A stretch of 64,000 nt of DNA from Petrocella sp024636985. Its GTDB lineage: Bacteria; Bacillota; Clostridia; Lachnospirales; Vallitaleaceae. The notes under the pieces are model-generated. The model did not search any database. It saw only the letters and a list, made by a program, of their open reading frames with translations, and was not told where the DNA came from. How positions within the stretch are numbered: the stretch's first letter is position 1; each line of letters opens with the position of its first letter. The DNA is taken from positions 1-64,000 of the forward strand of contig JAGXFY010000015.1 of the NCBI GenBank assembly GCA_024636985.1, in the 5' to 3' direction. This document shows, piece by piece, positions 21,433 through 31,057 of the stretch. A program made the translations under genes and the position numbers.

Positions 21433-23739
21433 ATGAAATGTTCAATGTGCCATGTGAACACAGCAATTGTATTTGTAACAAAAATGGAAAATGGTATAGC
21501 AAAGCGAGAGGGTCTATGTATTCCTTGTGCCCAAAAGCAAGGCTTAGCACCACTAGATGCAATACTACAACAAACAGGTATGTCGCAAGAAGAATTTGAT
21601 AATATCAGTGAACAAATGACAGATATTTTTGAAGATGTGGATATGGACCAGCTAACGGAAAGCTTCACAAAACCGGATGAGCATGGTAAGAATCATATAT
21701 CTAATTTATTTAATTCGGCTTTTGCGAAGAACAATAAAGACGAGGATATGACTTTTAAACAAGCAGAACAGGAAACACAAGATGGAACGGTTAAAACCAA
21801 GGTTAAAAAATCAAATTCTCCAAAAAGAAAAAACCTTGATGCCTATGGTATTAATCTAAATGAAAAAGCACTCAACAATGAAGTAGATCGGATTATCGGA
21901 CGCCATAGAGAAATCGACAGGGTGATTCAAATATTGAACCGTAGAACGAAGAACAACCCAGTGCTTATTGGCGAACCGGGTGTTGGTAAGACGGCTATCG
22001 CAGAAGGATTAGCTGTTAGAATTGTAGAAGGGCAAGTGCCAACAAAGCTATTGAATGTTGAGGTCTATCTACTGGATCTGACATCTGTTGTAGCAGGTAC
22101 ACAGTTTAGAGGTCAGTTTGAGACACGTATGAAAGCGATACTTAAAGAAGCAACCTCAGAAGGAAATATAATATTGGTTATTGATGAGGTCCATAGTATC
22201 GTGGGTGCAGGTGAAGCAGAAGGTGGCACAATGAATGCTGCCAATATATTAAAGCCGGCTCTAGCTAAAGGTGAGGTTCAGATTGTTGGTGCAACCACTC
22301 TTGAGGAATACAGAAAACACATTGAAAAAGATTCAGCTCTTGAAAGACGTTTTCAACCAGTTATAGTGGATGAACCATCCATTGAAGATTCCATTGAAAT
22401 CATAAAAGGTATTAAGGATTATTATGAAGATTATCATAAAGTGCACATATCCGACGAAGTTATTGTTAAGGCGGTTATGATGTCAGAACGTTATATCAGT
22501 GATCGATTTTTACCGGACAAGGCTATTGATGTTATTGATGAAGCCGGATCGAGAGCCAATCTTCTAAATGAAGGCTTGGTAGAATTGGAAGCCTTAAAAA
22601 ATGAGTTGCAAAAAATTGTAATCGACAAAGAAGATGCAGCTGCCAATGATGATTATGAGAGGGCAGCAGATTGCAAAGTCGAAGAACTTAGACTGAATGA
22701 TAAGATAGCTAAGATTGAAAAAGAGTGTAAAAACGTTGCTATAACAGAGGAAGATATTGCCTATGTTATAGAAGCATGGACAAAGATTCCAGTTCAGTCC
22801 ATAGCAGAAGATGAAGCCTACAAACTTATTAATCTTGAGGAACGTCTTCATAGAAGAATTGTTGGTCAAGAGGAAGCGGTCAGAAAACTCTCAAGGGCAA
22901 CAAGAAGAAGCCGTTCCGGATTCAGTCGAAGGAAGAAACCATCATCTTTTGTATTTGTTGGTCCGACTGGCGTTGGTAAAACTGAACTATCTAAGGCACT
23001 TGCAAGCGAACTCTTTGGTAATGAAGAGGCACTCATTCGATTTGATATGTCTGAGTTTATGGAAAAGCATACGGTCTCCAAATTAATTGGTGCACCTCCA
23101 GGTTATGTAGGCTATGATCAAGCCGGTCAGTTGACCGAAAAAGTACGTCGCCGTCCATACTCTGTATTGTTACTGGATGAGATAGAAAAAGCGCATACAG
23201 ATGTGTTTAATCTCTTACTTCAAATACTTGAAGATGGACGGTTAACAGATGGTCAGGGACGTACAGTGAATTTTGAAAATACAGTCATTATAATGACTTC
23301 AAATGCAGGAACAAGCCACAAAAACAATGGTATTGGTTTTGGTAATGGAAGTTATGCATCCTTAGAACAAACAACCAAAGATGCTTTAAAAGAAGTATTT
23401 AAACCGGAATTTCTTAATAGAATCGATGAAACCATCGTATTTACGGAATTGAGTAAAAACGAGCTGAAAGATATTATTGAACTGATGTTAAAAGATGTAT
23501 TTAATACAGCAAAAGACAAACGTATGACTCTAAACGTAACGGATGAGGTTAAAGCATTCATCTTTGATAATGGTTATGACCCCAAATTTGGTGCGAGACC
23601 TTTAAGAAGAGCCATTCAGAAGTACGTTGAAGACGAGTTAGCGGAATGCTATATTAAAGGTCATATAAAAGAAGGTGACCATATTGAAGTCTATATGGAA
23701 GAGGATGGTCCAAGGGTAAGGGTTCAAAATCCAAGCTAG
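21433..23739 (+). CDS. clpE: ClpE-like AAA+ unfoldase (Clp protease ATP-binding subunit)
   Basis: About 768 residues; ATG 21433 is nine bases after TTGGAG. An N-terminal zinc finger (MKCSMC and GLCIPC) replaces the double Clp_N domain, as in ClpE. AAA1 has Walker A GEPGVGKT (about residue 180) and Walker B VIDEVH; a UVR-type coiled segment (DYERAADCKVEELRLNDKI) follows near 410. AAA2 has GPTGVGKT (about 511) and LLLDEIEK (about 579), with the ClpB/C sensor region GARPLRRAI. It unfolds proteins for ClpP. No CtsR or CIRCE-type operator was evident upstream. Confidence 0.88.
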   Translation: MKCSMCHVNTAIVFVTKMENGIAKREGLCIPCAQKQGLAPLDAILQQTGMSQEEFDNISEQMTDIFEDVDMDQLTESFTKPDEHGKNHISNLFNSAFAKNNKDEDMTFKQAEQETQDGTVKTKVKKSNSPKRKNLDAYGINLNEKALNNEVDRIIGRHREIDRVIQILNRRTKNNPVLIGEPGVGKTAIAEGLAVRIVEGQVPTKLLNVEVYLLDLTSVVAGTQFRGQFETRMKAILKEATSEGNIILVIDEVHSIVGAGEAEGGTMNAANILKPALAKGEVQIVGATTLEEYRKHIEKDSALERRFQPVIVDEPSIEDSIEIIKGIKDYYEDYHKVHISDEVIVKAVMMSERYISDRFLPDKAIDVIDEAGSRANLLNEGLVELEALKNELQKIVIDKEDAAANDDYERAADCKVEELRLNDKIAKIEKECKNVAITEEDIAYVIEAWTKIPVQSIAEDEAYKLINLEERLHRRIVGQEEAVRKLSRATRRSRSGFSRRKKPSSFVFVGPTGVGKTELSKALASELFGNEEALIRFDMSEFMEKHTVSKLIGAPPGYVGYDQAGQLTEKVRRRPYSVLLLDEIEKAHTDVFNLLLQILEDGRLTDGQGRTVNFENTVIIMTSNAGTSHKNNGIGFGNGSYASLEQTTKDALKEVFKPEFLNRIDETIVFTELSKNELKDIIELMLKDVFNTAKDKRMTLNVTDEVKAFIFDNGYDPKFGARPLRRAIQKYVEDELAECYIKGHIKEGDHIEVYMEEDGPRVRVQNPS

Positions 23740-23797
23740 CCGGAACATATTTCTCAAATCATATCTAGGCGGTATAACATAAGAATAAATATAACTC

Positions 23798-23845
23798 AAA
23801 GAAGGATCAATATCTCACCCAAGGTGTGAATTGTTCCTTCTTTAA
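23798..23845 (+). terminator. Terminator after clpE
   Basis: AAAGAAGGA and TCCTTCTTT pair around a CTCACC/GGTGTG inner stem. Symmetric, possibly bidirectional. Confidence 0.75.
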
Positions 23846-23914
23846 TGATTTTAGGTATGTTCAGGAAAAAACAGGAAAAATATGTTAATCAAATATTAAA
23901 TTTAACATTTTTTA

Positions 23915-23943
23915 TTGACATAATGCACAAAAACATATACTAT
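23915..23943 (+). promoter_or_regulatory. Sigma-A promoter for the LRAT-fold gene
   Basis: TTGACA, 17-base spacer, TACTAT, about 70 bases before the ATG at 24014. Confidence 0.75.
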
Positions 23944-24013
23944 TTATTATAGTGTTAATATTAGGTGAAGACTGTGTTGCCAAAGAATTAGATATTAACA
24001 ATGGGAGGCTACA

Positions 24014-24547
24014 ATGTTTGGAGACATTATTTATGTTGAGAGAAAACCCATACTACTTGGGTCAACTAAAGTGCGTGAAAATGAATACTCTAAATGGATT
24101 GATAAGCTGATATTTAGAACGATGAGTTATCGACATTTTGGTATTGAGGTAGAAAACAATTATGTTATACACTTTCATGCCAATAGCTTTCATATGAGAA
24201 AACATGCAGAAATCAAGAAGGTTTCTATGGAAACTTTTTTATTGGGTGGGGAAAAGGTAATCATGCATCATATTAAAGACAGTTATGCAAGAGAACGTAT
24301 TGTTACAAGAGCGTATAGTGCCCTAGGAAAAAGAGAAGAGTGTTATAGCATTAACAAGAATAATTGCGAGCACTTTGTATATTGGTGTGCAACAGGCAAT
24401 CCTTATTCAACACAAACTTATTTTATTAATAAGGGACAAGATGTATGGATGCTTAGGAAAAAAGTGGTTCCATTTACCGTTAAAACAAAAAATAGAACTT
24501 TAAGACTCAGTATGGATATTTATAAAAGAATTCTAAGAAGAGCATAA
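24014..24547 (+). CDS. LRAT/NlpC-P60-fold protein
   Basis: 177 residues; ATG after GGGAGG. FGDIIYVERK, YRHFGIEV, NYVIHFHANSF and NNCEHFVYWCATGNPYSTQ match the LRAT domain (permuted NlpC/P60 fold): the histidine in YRHFG, the second His in IHF and the cysteine in NNCEHF would be the catalytic set. Eukaryotic members are acyltransferases or phospholipases; bacterial ones are mostly uncharacterised. No signal peptide. The basic C-terminus may touch the membrane. Monocistronic between a promoter and a terminator. Confidence 0.82.
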   Translation: MFGDIIYVERKPILLGSTKVRENEYSKWIDKLIFRTMSYRHFGIEVENNYVIHFHANSFHMRKHAEIKKVSMETFLLGGEKVIMHHIKDSYARERIVTRAYSALGKREECYSINKNNCEHFVYWCATGNPYSTQTYFINKGQDVWMLRKKVVPFTVKTKNRTLRLSMDIYKRILRRA

Positions 24548-24557
24548 GAAATATTGA

Positions 24558-24588
24558 AAGTTATTACATTCGTAATAGCTTTTTTTAT
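24558..24588 (+). terminator. Rho-independent terminator
   Basis: AGTTATTAC / GTAATAGCT stem, four-base loop, T7. Confidence 0.88.
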
Positions 24589-24619
24589 TTCATATAGAAT
24601 ATATTGATAGAACTTATCA

Positions 24620-24647
24620 TTTACAAAGATAAAACCTGTGATATACT
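24620..24647 (+). promoter_or_regulatory. Promoter of the gnd-zwf operon
   Basis: TTTACA, 16-base spacer, TATACT about 73 bases before the gnd start. Confidence 0.55.
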
Positions 24648-24719
24648 ATTAATAAAGTTTAAGGTTTAGTAAGAGAAAATAAAGTAAAAGAACTCAACAT
24701 GCATGCAAGGAGGTTAAAT

Positions 24720-25616
24720 ATGAAAATCGGATTAATAGGACTTGGGAAAATGGGTTATAACTTAGCCCTTAACATGCGTGACAAAGGACTAGATATAGGT
24801 GTTTATAACCGTAGTAAGGAACCACGAGAAGAAATAAAAAACGAGGGTGTTCAAACTTTTGATACAATTGAAAGCTTGGTGGATTCTTTGGAATCACCCA
24901 AAGTGGTTTGGATTATGGTTACTGCCGGTCCTGCTACAGAGGCCATTATTGAGCAGGTTACACCATTATTATCACCAGGTGACATTATTGTCGATGGCGG
25001 TAACTCTCGGTTCTCTGATACCCTTAGAAGAGGTGATGCACTTGAAGAAAAGGGTATATATTTTGTAGATGCCGGTACATCAGGTGGAACGGATGGGGCT
25101 AGATACGGTGCTTGTATGATGGTTGGTGGTGACGAAAAAGCCATTGCAGTTTTAGAGCCTTATTTCAAAGTTCTCAATGTTGAAGAAGGTTATCTGCACT
25201 GTGGGAAACGAGGATCCGGACATTATGTTAAAATGGTACATAATGGCATTGAATATGGTATGATGCAAGCTGTGGGAGAAGGACTTGAGATAATTAGAAG
25301 GTCGGAGTTTGACGTGGATTTTGAAAAAGTTGCAAATGTATGGAACCACGGATCTATTATCGCAGGGTATCTTATGCAAATGACGAAACAGGCTTTTGAA
25401 AATAATGGTATGTTAGAAGATATCATTCCACGAATTGATGCTTTAGGAGAAGGACAATGGACAGTAGAAGAAGCAATAAGGCTTGGTGTGTCTGCACCGG
25501 TCATTACCCAATCTTTGTTTATTAGAAACGCTTCTAAAGATGAGGGCAAATTCTCAGATCGTGTGGTTGCAGCACTCAGAAATGAGTTTGGTGGTCACGC
25601 ATTACACAAAAGGTAG
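24720..25616 (+). CDS. gnd: 6-phosphogluconate dehydrogenase (decarboxylating), short type
   Basis: 298 residues from ATG 24720 after AGGAGG; ATG 24699 is part of a frame through the ribosome site. Rossmann motif GLGKMGYNLALNMRDKG, then VDGGNSRFSDTLRR and the catalytic segment GSGHYVKMVHNGIEYGMMQ with Lys and Asn. About 300 residues is the length of the NAD-preferring GndA/YqeC class rather than the 470-residue enzyme. It oxidises 6-phosphogluconate to ribulose 5-phosphate and CO2. The next gene, nine bases on, is zwf, giving the oxidative pentose phosphate branch. Confidence 0.93.
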   Translation: MKIGLIGLGKMGYNLALNMRDKGLDIGVYNRSKEPREEIKNEGVQTFDTIESLVDSLESPKVVWIMVTAGPATEAIIEQVTPLLSPGDIIVDGGNSRFSDTLRRGDALEEKGIYFVDAGTSGGTDGARYGACMMVGGDEKAIAVLEPYFKVLNVEEGYLHCGKRGSGHYVKMVHNGIEYGMMQAVGEGLEIIRRSEFDVDFEKVANVWNHGSIIAGYLMQMTKQAFENNGMLEDIIPRIDALGEGQWTVEEAIRLGVSAPVITQSLFIRNASKDEGKFSDRVVAALRNEFGGHALHKR

Positions 25617-25624
25617 GTGAATGT

Positions 25625-27070
25625 ATGGAGAATCAAAAGGTAATATTTACTATATTTGGTGGGACAGGTGATTTAACATATTACAAACTGATCCCTGCTT
25701 TTTATCAATTGTTCTTAGGCGGTCGTATATTAGATGATATGAGTATCATTGTACTTGGAAGAAAGAATAAAGATTCAGCATCTTATAGAAAAGAAGTTAA
25801 AGAAGTTCTAATGAAGAAAGTAACCAATTATAATGAAAATGCATTTGTAGCCTTTAGCTCTAAGTTACATTATTATGAAATGAATTTTGAAAAAGCGGAA
25901 GAATATGAGGGATTAAATACCTTTATAGACAGTAAAGACTGCCCTAATCGCATTTTCTACTTTGCTACGGCACCCACTTACTTTCCGTTTATATCTGAGC
26001 AACTTAAGGATAAGAAGCTTTTAGATGTCAAAGGTTATGCAAGAGCCATTTTTGAAAAACCCTTTGGTTATGATCTAGAATCGGCTGAAAAAATCAATGC
26101 AACTGTATCAAAGATCTTCGGAGAGGATCATATATTTAGAATTGATCATTATCTTGGAAAAGAGATGATTCAAAACATTAATACCGTTCGATTTTCCAAT
26201 CAAATCTTTAGTGCTATTTGGAACAAGGACTCCATTGACAATATTCAGATAACAGTAAAGGAAGAAGACGGTGTAAAAGATAGAGGTGGCTACTATGACA
26301 AAGCAGGCGCACTAAGAGACATGGTGCAGAATCACCTAATACAGATTCTAGCGCTTGTAGCTATGGAACCACCAAAAAACTTTAATAATCATAGTGTTAA
26401 GGAAGAAAAAGTCAAAGTTATTCAGAATCTGAGCATTCAATCGGAGTTGGAAAGTCATACCAATCTTATATTTGGTCAATACGAAGGGTATAGAGATGAA
26501 GTCAAGGTAGACCCAGACTCTAATACGGAAACTTTTGTTGCCATGAAATGCTTTGTAGATAGTACGAGATGGGAAGGTGTTCCTTTTTATTTGAAGACGG
26601 GCAAAGCATTAGATGAAAGTATAGCAAAAATAGTGATTGAGTTTAAAACGGATGGGTCAAGTACACCAACCAATACTGAAAAAATACCTAATTTGCTTGT
26701 TATAAAAATACAGCCGGAAGAAGGCGTGTATATACGTATTAATACAAAAGAACCGCGGAGTGAAAGTAAATTAATGTCCGTCAATCTAAGTTATTGCCAA
26801 TCCTGTGATATTTTTTACAAATCACCGGATGCCTATGAACGTTTATTATTAGACATCTTAAATGGTGATACAGCTATGTTTACAGGATGGGAAGAAGTGA
26901 AAAGTGCATGGGAACTGATTTCAGAAGTCGTAAAAAAATGTCCGGACAAGTCAAAATATCTGGATACCTATTCAAAGGGTTCAGATGGTCCGATTTCATC
27001 TCATGATATGTTAAAAAGGGATGGTCGACATTGGTGGCGTGTAGATGATATGACTAATAATTTTGAATAA
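25625..27070 (+). CDS. zwf: Glucose-6-phosphate 1-dehydrogenase
   Basis: 481 residues. IFGGTGDLTYYKLIPAFYQL is the nucleotide-binding start, with GGTGDL instead of the common GASGDL. The active-site peptide RIDHYLGKEMIQN (with the substrate-binding Lys and His) is around residue 175. FNQ-type substrate residues lie in the C-terminal domain, and it ends with a typical SHDMLKRDGRHWW tail. Makes 6-phosphogluconolactone and NAD(P)H. Operon with gnd. No lactonase gene is nearby. Confidence 0.95.
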   Translation: MENQKVIFTIFGGTGDLTYYKLIPAFYQLFLGGRILDDMSIIVLGRKNKDSASYRKEVKEVLMKKVTNYNENAFVAFSSKLHYYEMNFEKAEEYEGLNTFIDSKDCPNRIFYFATAPTYFPFISEQLKDKKLLDVKGYARAIFEKPFGYDLESAEKINATVSKIFGEDHIFRIDHYLGKEMIQNINTVRFSNQIFSAIWNKDSIDNIQITVKEEDGVKDRGGYYDKAGALRDMVQNHLIQILALVAMEPPKNFNNHSVKEEKVKVIQNLSIQSELESHTNLIFGQYEGYRDEVKVDPDSNTETFVAMKCFVDSTRWEGVPFYLKTGKALDESIAKIVIEFKTDGSSTPTNTEKIPNLLVIKIQPEEGVYIRINTKEPRSESKLMSVNLSYCQSCDIFYKSPDAYERLLLDILNGDTAMFTGWEEVKSAWELISEVVKKCPDKSKYLDTYSKGSDGPISSHDMLKRDGRHWWRVDDMTNNFE

Positions 27071-27083
27071 GATTGGAGATAAT

Positions 27084-27701
27084 ATGAAGATATATGATGT
27101 ATCCATGACCATAGAACCGGATATCATGGTTTATAAGAATTATGAAAGCAAAAAACCGATCTTTAGCAATGCGTCTAACTTCGAGACAGGAAGCCATTAT
27201 GAAACAGACTTGAAAATGAACCTGCATACAGGTACTCATATAGATGCACCACTACATATGATTAAAGACGGGCTTACTATGGAACATTTTGATCTGGACC
27301 GCTTTATCACAAAAGTCAGAGTTCTTGATATGACCCATGTGTCAGGTATGATATCCACAAAGGATTTGAAAGAAAAGGAAGTTTTAAAAGGTGAATTTTT
27401 ACTATTTAAGACGAAAAATTCATTTGAAGACCATTTTAGCAACCAATTTATATCCTTGTCAGAAGAAGGAGCCACTTATTTAGCTGAACTTGGTATACTT
27501 GGTGTAGGAACTGATGGTTTGGGTATTGAGCGGGATCAACCAGAGCATGGCACTCATAAAAGACTTTTTAATGCAGATGTTATGATTATTGAGGGTCTTA
27601 GACTAAGGGATATTGAAGAAGGTATATTTGACATGATAGCTTTGCCCCTGAAAATTGCAGATGTTGAGGCATCGCCTGCAAGAGTGGTCCTAATGAAGTA
27701 A
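27084..27701 (+). CDS. Cyclase family (kynurenine formamidase-like) hydrolase
   Basis: 205 residues from ATG 27084 after TTGGAGA. The signature metal site HTGTHIDAPLH is at residues about 52-62; further blocks are GVGTDGLGIERDQPEHGTH and an IIEGLRLRDIEEGIFDMIAL segment (split by Leu-Arg). Members hydrolyse formamides or cyclic amides with zinc or manganese. It is transcribed right after zwf, so a lactone-hydrolysing role replacing the missing 6-phosphogluconolactonase is an attractive but untested idea. Confidence 0.85.
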   Translation: MKIYDVSMTIEPDIMVYKNYESKKPIFSNASNFETGSHYETDLKMNLHTGTHIDAPLHMIKDGLTMEHFDLDRFITKVRVLDMTHVSGMISTKDLKEKEVLKGEFLLFKTKNSFEDHFSNQFISLSEEGATYLAELGILGVGTDGLGIERDQPEHGTHKRLFNADVMIIEGLRLRDIEEGIFDMIALPLKIADVEASPARVVLMK

Positions 27702-27723
27702 GTTAGAGTGTAAGAATCGATAC

Positions 27724-27768
27724 AAAGCATCAGGTTCACAATTTTCATTGTGAGTCTGATGCTTTGTT
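27724..27768 (+). terminator. Terminator of the gnd operon
   Basis: AAAGCATCAG and CTGATGCTTT with inner TTCACAAT/ATTGTGA pairing, then TTGTTA. Confidence 0.75.
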
Positions 27769-27897
27769 AATTAGTAACGACTAAATTGCTTGGCAGTGGT
27801 AACGGGTGTTACGGACGCACGAGGCAACTTGCTTTATAATCATGGTTAAAGAGTCGAAACCATAGATATACTATAATAAAGAAAGAAGGCGTTAAAT

Positions 27898-29142
27898 ATG
27901 AATGCTTATTTTGACATAAAAGATACAGTCTATAACATAACCCATAGATACGAAGAAGCCATAGCTCTACTTGTGGCTGTTGGTATAGATCAGATGAAGG
28001 ATGTTGCCCAAAGAGAGACCATAGGAAAAACAATTAGTCTTGAGATGGTATTACAACTTAAGGAAGTCGATGTTAAAACTTTTGAGGATCGATTGGTTGA
28101 AGCGATAGAAGAAAATACTAAAGGTGTTGATCAAGGCTTACGTATAAAAGAGAAAAAAGAAAATCCTATGATTAAAGTTGAAGGTGTTTTGCCTTGTCCG
28201 GTAAAAATACCCTTAATAGAAGGGTTTGAAAACTGGTTACAAACCCAAGATGAACAATGGGTTCATGACCTGGATTATAACTTCAAAGCGGCGTCAATGG
28301 GTGTTGATTGGCTTAAGGGAACGTTAGAAGCATCCACATCTGTCGATACAATATCAGATTTATTTATTTCTGCTGGATTTGACTTATTTTTTGATCGACA
28401 ATTAATGGGCAAATATAGGGCACAAAATGCCTTTAAGGATTACGCACCAATAAAGGCATATCATCAAGATTTTAATCATGAAGGATTACAACTAAAAGAT
28501 CCTGCTGGTCATTACGCCATGCTTGGCGTTGTACCGGCTATATTCCTAGTGAATACATCAGAATTAGGAACAAGAAAAGCACCAACTTCATGGAAAGAAT
28601 TGCTAGAACCGGAATATGAGAACTCAGTGTCTTTACCTATAGGTGATTTTGATTTATTCAATGCGATCCTCTTGAACATATACAAGAACTATGGTGAAAC
28701 AGGGATTCAAAAACTTGGCAAATCTTTATTAAAAAGCATGCATCCATCAGAAATGGTAAAATCTCATATTAAAAAAACGAACCGGCCGGCTATAACGATT
28801 ATGCCTTATTTTTTCACAAAGATGATCAAAGCAGGTGGACCGATGGAAGCCGTATGGCCAAGAGATGGTGCAATTATCAGTCCGATTTTTATGTTATCTA
28901 AAGCAAGTAAACAGAAAGAGCTTCAGCCGATTATTGACTTCTTCACATCTAAAGAGGTAGGAGAGATCCTCTCACATCAAGGTCGGTTTCCAAGTGTTCA
29001 TCCTGAGGTAGATAATATGGTTCCACAGACTAACCCATATATGTGGCTGGGTTGGGAATTTATCAATGATAATGACATCGGTCAACTCATCAAAAAACTC
29101 GAAGAGCTATTTGATAACAGTAGTGGTAGGAGGCAAAAATGA
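27898..29142 (+). CDS. Cytoplasmic extracellular-solute-binding-like protein, hcp-linked
   Basis: 414 residues without signal peptide or lipobox. Residues about 1-80 resemble the DUF1858/ScdA-N kind of helical domain (FDIKDTVYNITHRYEEAIALL). From about residue 95 (VEGVLPCPVKIPLIEGFENW) it has the fold pattern of iron-type periplasmic binding proteins, with GVVPAIFLVNTSELGTRKAP and SWKELLEPEYENSVSLP. Being cytoplasmic it cannot capture solute outside; a metal or cofactor carrier role is inferred. First of three genes leading to hcp; its stop overlaps the next start. Confidence 0.75.
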   Translation: MNAYFDIKDTVYNITHRYEEAIALLVAVGIDQMKDVAQRETIGKTISLEMVLQLKEVDVKTFEDRLVEAIEENTKGVDQGLRIKEKKENPMIKVEGVLPCPVKIPLIEGFENWLQTQDEQWVHDLDYNFKAASMGVDWLKGTLEASTSVDTISDLFISAGFDLFFDRQLMGKYRAQNAFKDYAPIKAYHQDFNHEGLQLKDPAGHYAMLGVVPAIFLVNTSELGTRKAPTSWKELLEPEYENSVSLPIGDFDLFNAILLNIYKNYGETGIQKLGKSLLKSMHPSEMVKSHIKKTNRPAITIMPYFFTKMIKAGGPMEAVWPRDGAIISPIFMLSKASKQKELQPIIDFFTSKEVGEILSHQGRFPSVHPEVDNMVPQTNPYMWLGWEFINDNDIGQLIKKLEELFDNSSGRRQK

Positions 29143-29840
29143 ATCTAGTAACCATATCAGGCCCACCATCATCAGGTAAGACATCGATTATATTAAAAAC
29201 AATTCAAGCGGTTCAAAACAGGGGATTAAAAGTAGGCGTGGTTAAATTTGACTGTCTTTATACCGATGATGATTTACTCTATGAAAAGGCAGGCGTTCCG
29301 GTAAAAAAAGGCCTATCCGGAGCCTTGTGTCCGGACCATTTCTTTGTCAGTAATATTGAGGAAGTTGTGCAATGGGGTAGAAGGCAAGACCTAGATCTAC
29401 TAATCACTGAAAGTGCAGGTCTTTGCAATCGTTGTTCCCCTTATATTAAGGAAATTCAAGCGATTTGTGTTATTGATAATTTGAGTGGTATTAATACACC
29501 AAAAAAAATAGGACCAATGTTAAAATCAGCGGATATAGTAGTGATTACAAAAGGGGATATCGTTTCTCAAGCAGAACGTGAAGTATTTGCCTCAAAAGTA
29601 AGTTCAGTAAACCCACAAGCCATTGTTATGCATATCAATGGTTTGACCGGCCAAGGTGCTTATGAGCTCAGTACGCTTCTATATGATGAAAAAGAAGATG
29701 TGCTTACAGTCAAAGGTAAGGAATTAAAGTTTTCGATGCCTTCAGCTTTATGCTCTTACTGTCTAGGAGAAACACGGATAGGCGATGACTATCAAATGGG
29801 TAACGTAAGAAAAATGGAATTGGGTGAAAAAAATGATTGA
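29139..29840 (+). CDS. HypB/UreG/CobW-like GTPase
   Basis: 233 residues; ATG overlaps the previous stop by four bases. P-loop SGPPSSGKTSI at residues 7-17, a VGVVKFDCLYTDDD switch region, the Walker B-like LLITESAGLCNRC with cysteines, VITKGDIV as the base-binding region, and a C-terminal pair CSYC. This is the layout of SIMIBI metallochaperone GTPases that deliver nickel, zinc or cobalt. Likely inserts or handles metal for the neighbouring system (inference). Confidence 0.85.
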   Translation: MNLVTISGPPSSGKTSIILKTIQAVQNRGLKVGVVKFDCLYTDDDLLYEKAGVPVKKGLSGALCPDHFFVSNIEEVVQWGRRQDLDLLITESAGLCNRCSPYIKEIQAICVIDNLSGINTPKKIGPMLKSADIVVITKGDIVSQAEREVFASKVSSVNPQAIVMHINGLTGQGAYELSTLLYDEKEDVLTVKGKELKFSMPSALCSYCLGETRIGDDYQMGNVRKMELGEKND

Positions 29841-30855
29841 TGGTAAAATACTTAAGAATATGACTTTGGATGATTTATTGCTTCGATACCCATTTGTAAT
29901 CACGTATTTTGATAACAATAAGTTGGATATTGAAGGTTATGGTACGATGACCTTTGATGAATACTTAGGACAGTTTGATGAAGATTACGTAGAAACATGG
30001 GCAATGGACAAAGACAAAATTAAAGAAGACCTTTTGGCATATATTCTTCAAATGCTTAGTTTTTTAGGATTAAAAGATGAACAATCGGTTGGTTCTATCA
30101 CCATTTTACCCGGACAAGATAAATCCGGACATAAAGAAGCATTTGAAGCCATCACTATAAAAAGTGGGGATATTGTATCAATTGTCGGACCGACCGGTTC
30201 CGGAAAAAGCAGATTGCTGGCAGATATTGAGTGGACGGCCAATTTTGATACACCTACAAAAAGAGGTGTTTTGATTAACGGTGCAATAGCAGATACCAAA
30301 TGGCGGTTTTCTTCAAGTAATAAATTGGTAGCACAGTTATCACAAAATATGAATTTTGTCATGGACTTAACGGTAGAGGAATTCCTAGAACTCCATGCAA
30401 AAAGCCGTATGGTTGAAAATGTGGATCAAGTCATTAACACTATATTGGAATCTGCCAATCAGCTGGCGGGTGAGCAATTTATGAGAACAACACCTGTAAC
30501 AGCACTCAGTGGTGGCCAATCAAGAGCCTTAATGATTGCAGATACGGCCATACTCAGTACGTCACCGATTGTTTTGATTGATGAAATCGAAAATGCAGGT
30601 ATAGATCGGAAAAAAGCGCTAAAACTACTGGTAAGCAGTGAGAAAATCGTTCTCATAGCGACCCACGATCCTACATTAGCATTGATGGCGGATCAAAGAA
30701 TTATAATAAAAAATGGTGGTATTCACAAAATCATTTCAACGGATGATGAAGAAAAAATGATTCTTTCAGAGCTAGAAAAGCTAGATAAGATTGTTGGGAA
30801 TCTTAGGCATAATCTTAGATTGGGCAATCGAATTGATCAATCCATGTTTGTCTAG
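29833..30855 (+). CDS. ABC-type ATPase with N-terminal ScdA/DUF1858-like domain
   Basis: About 340 residues from ATG 29833 overlapping the GTPase end. Residues 5-60 (LDDLLLRYPFVITYFDNNKL, then YGTMTFDEYLGQF) resemble the N-terminal domain of iron-sulfur repair protein ScdA but lack its Cys pair. The ABC domain has Walker A VGPTGSGKS (about residue 115), signature LSGGQSRALMIAD, Walker B VLIDEIE and the H-loop THDP. No membrane partner is encoded nearby, so it is unlikely to be an importer. Third gene of the hcp-linked trio. Confidence 0.85.
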   Translation: MIDGKILKNMTLDDLLLRYPFVITYFDNNKLDIEGYGTMTFDEYLGQFDEDYVETWAMDKDKIKEDLLAYILQMLSFLGLKDEQSVGSITILPGQDKSGHKEAFEAITIKSGDIVSIVGPTGSGKSRLLADIEWTANFDTPTKRGVLINGAIADTKWRFSSSNKLVAQLSQNMNFVMDLTVEEFLELHAKSRMVENVDQVINTILESANQLAGEQFMRTTPVTALSGGQSRALMIADTAILSTSPIVLIDEIENAGIDRKKALKLLVSSEKIVLIATHDPTLALMADQRIIIKNGGIHKIISTDDEEKMILSELEKLDKIVGNLRHNLRLGNRIDQSMFV

Positions 30856-31057
30856 ATAGACACATAAATGACAAAGAAGAAGTTTATACTGTTTCATGTG
30901 GGCTTGTCTTCTTATGTATTGGTCGGTAACATAAGATACCGATTAATTTCTTTAAGTAGGTTATAATTTTATCATAGTTAATCATGATAGATTAGCGAAT
31001 CAGCCGGTTAAGAGATAAGAATCGGCAATAATAAATCAATTATATGGAGGTATTCTA

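Noticed and set aside
27830..27865. Third copy of the palindromic element (ATGGTTAAAGAGTCGAAACC)
   Set aside because: Resembles only one terminal repeat; the central hairpin and opposite end are absent, so chance or a short remnant.
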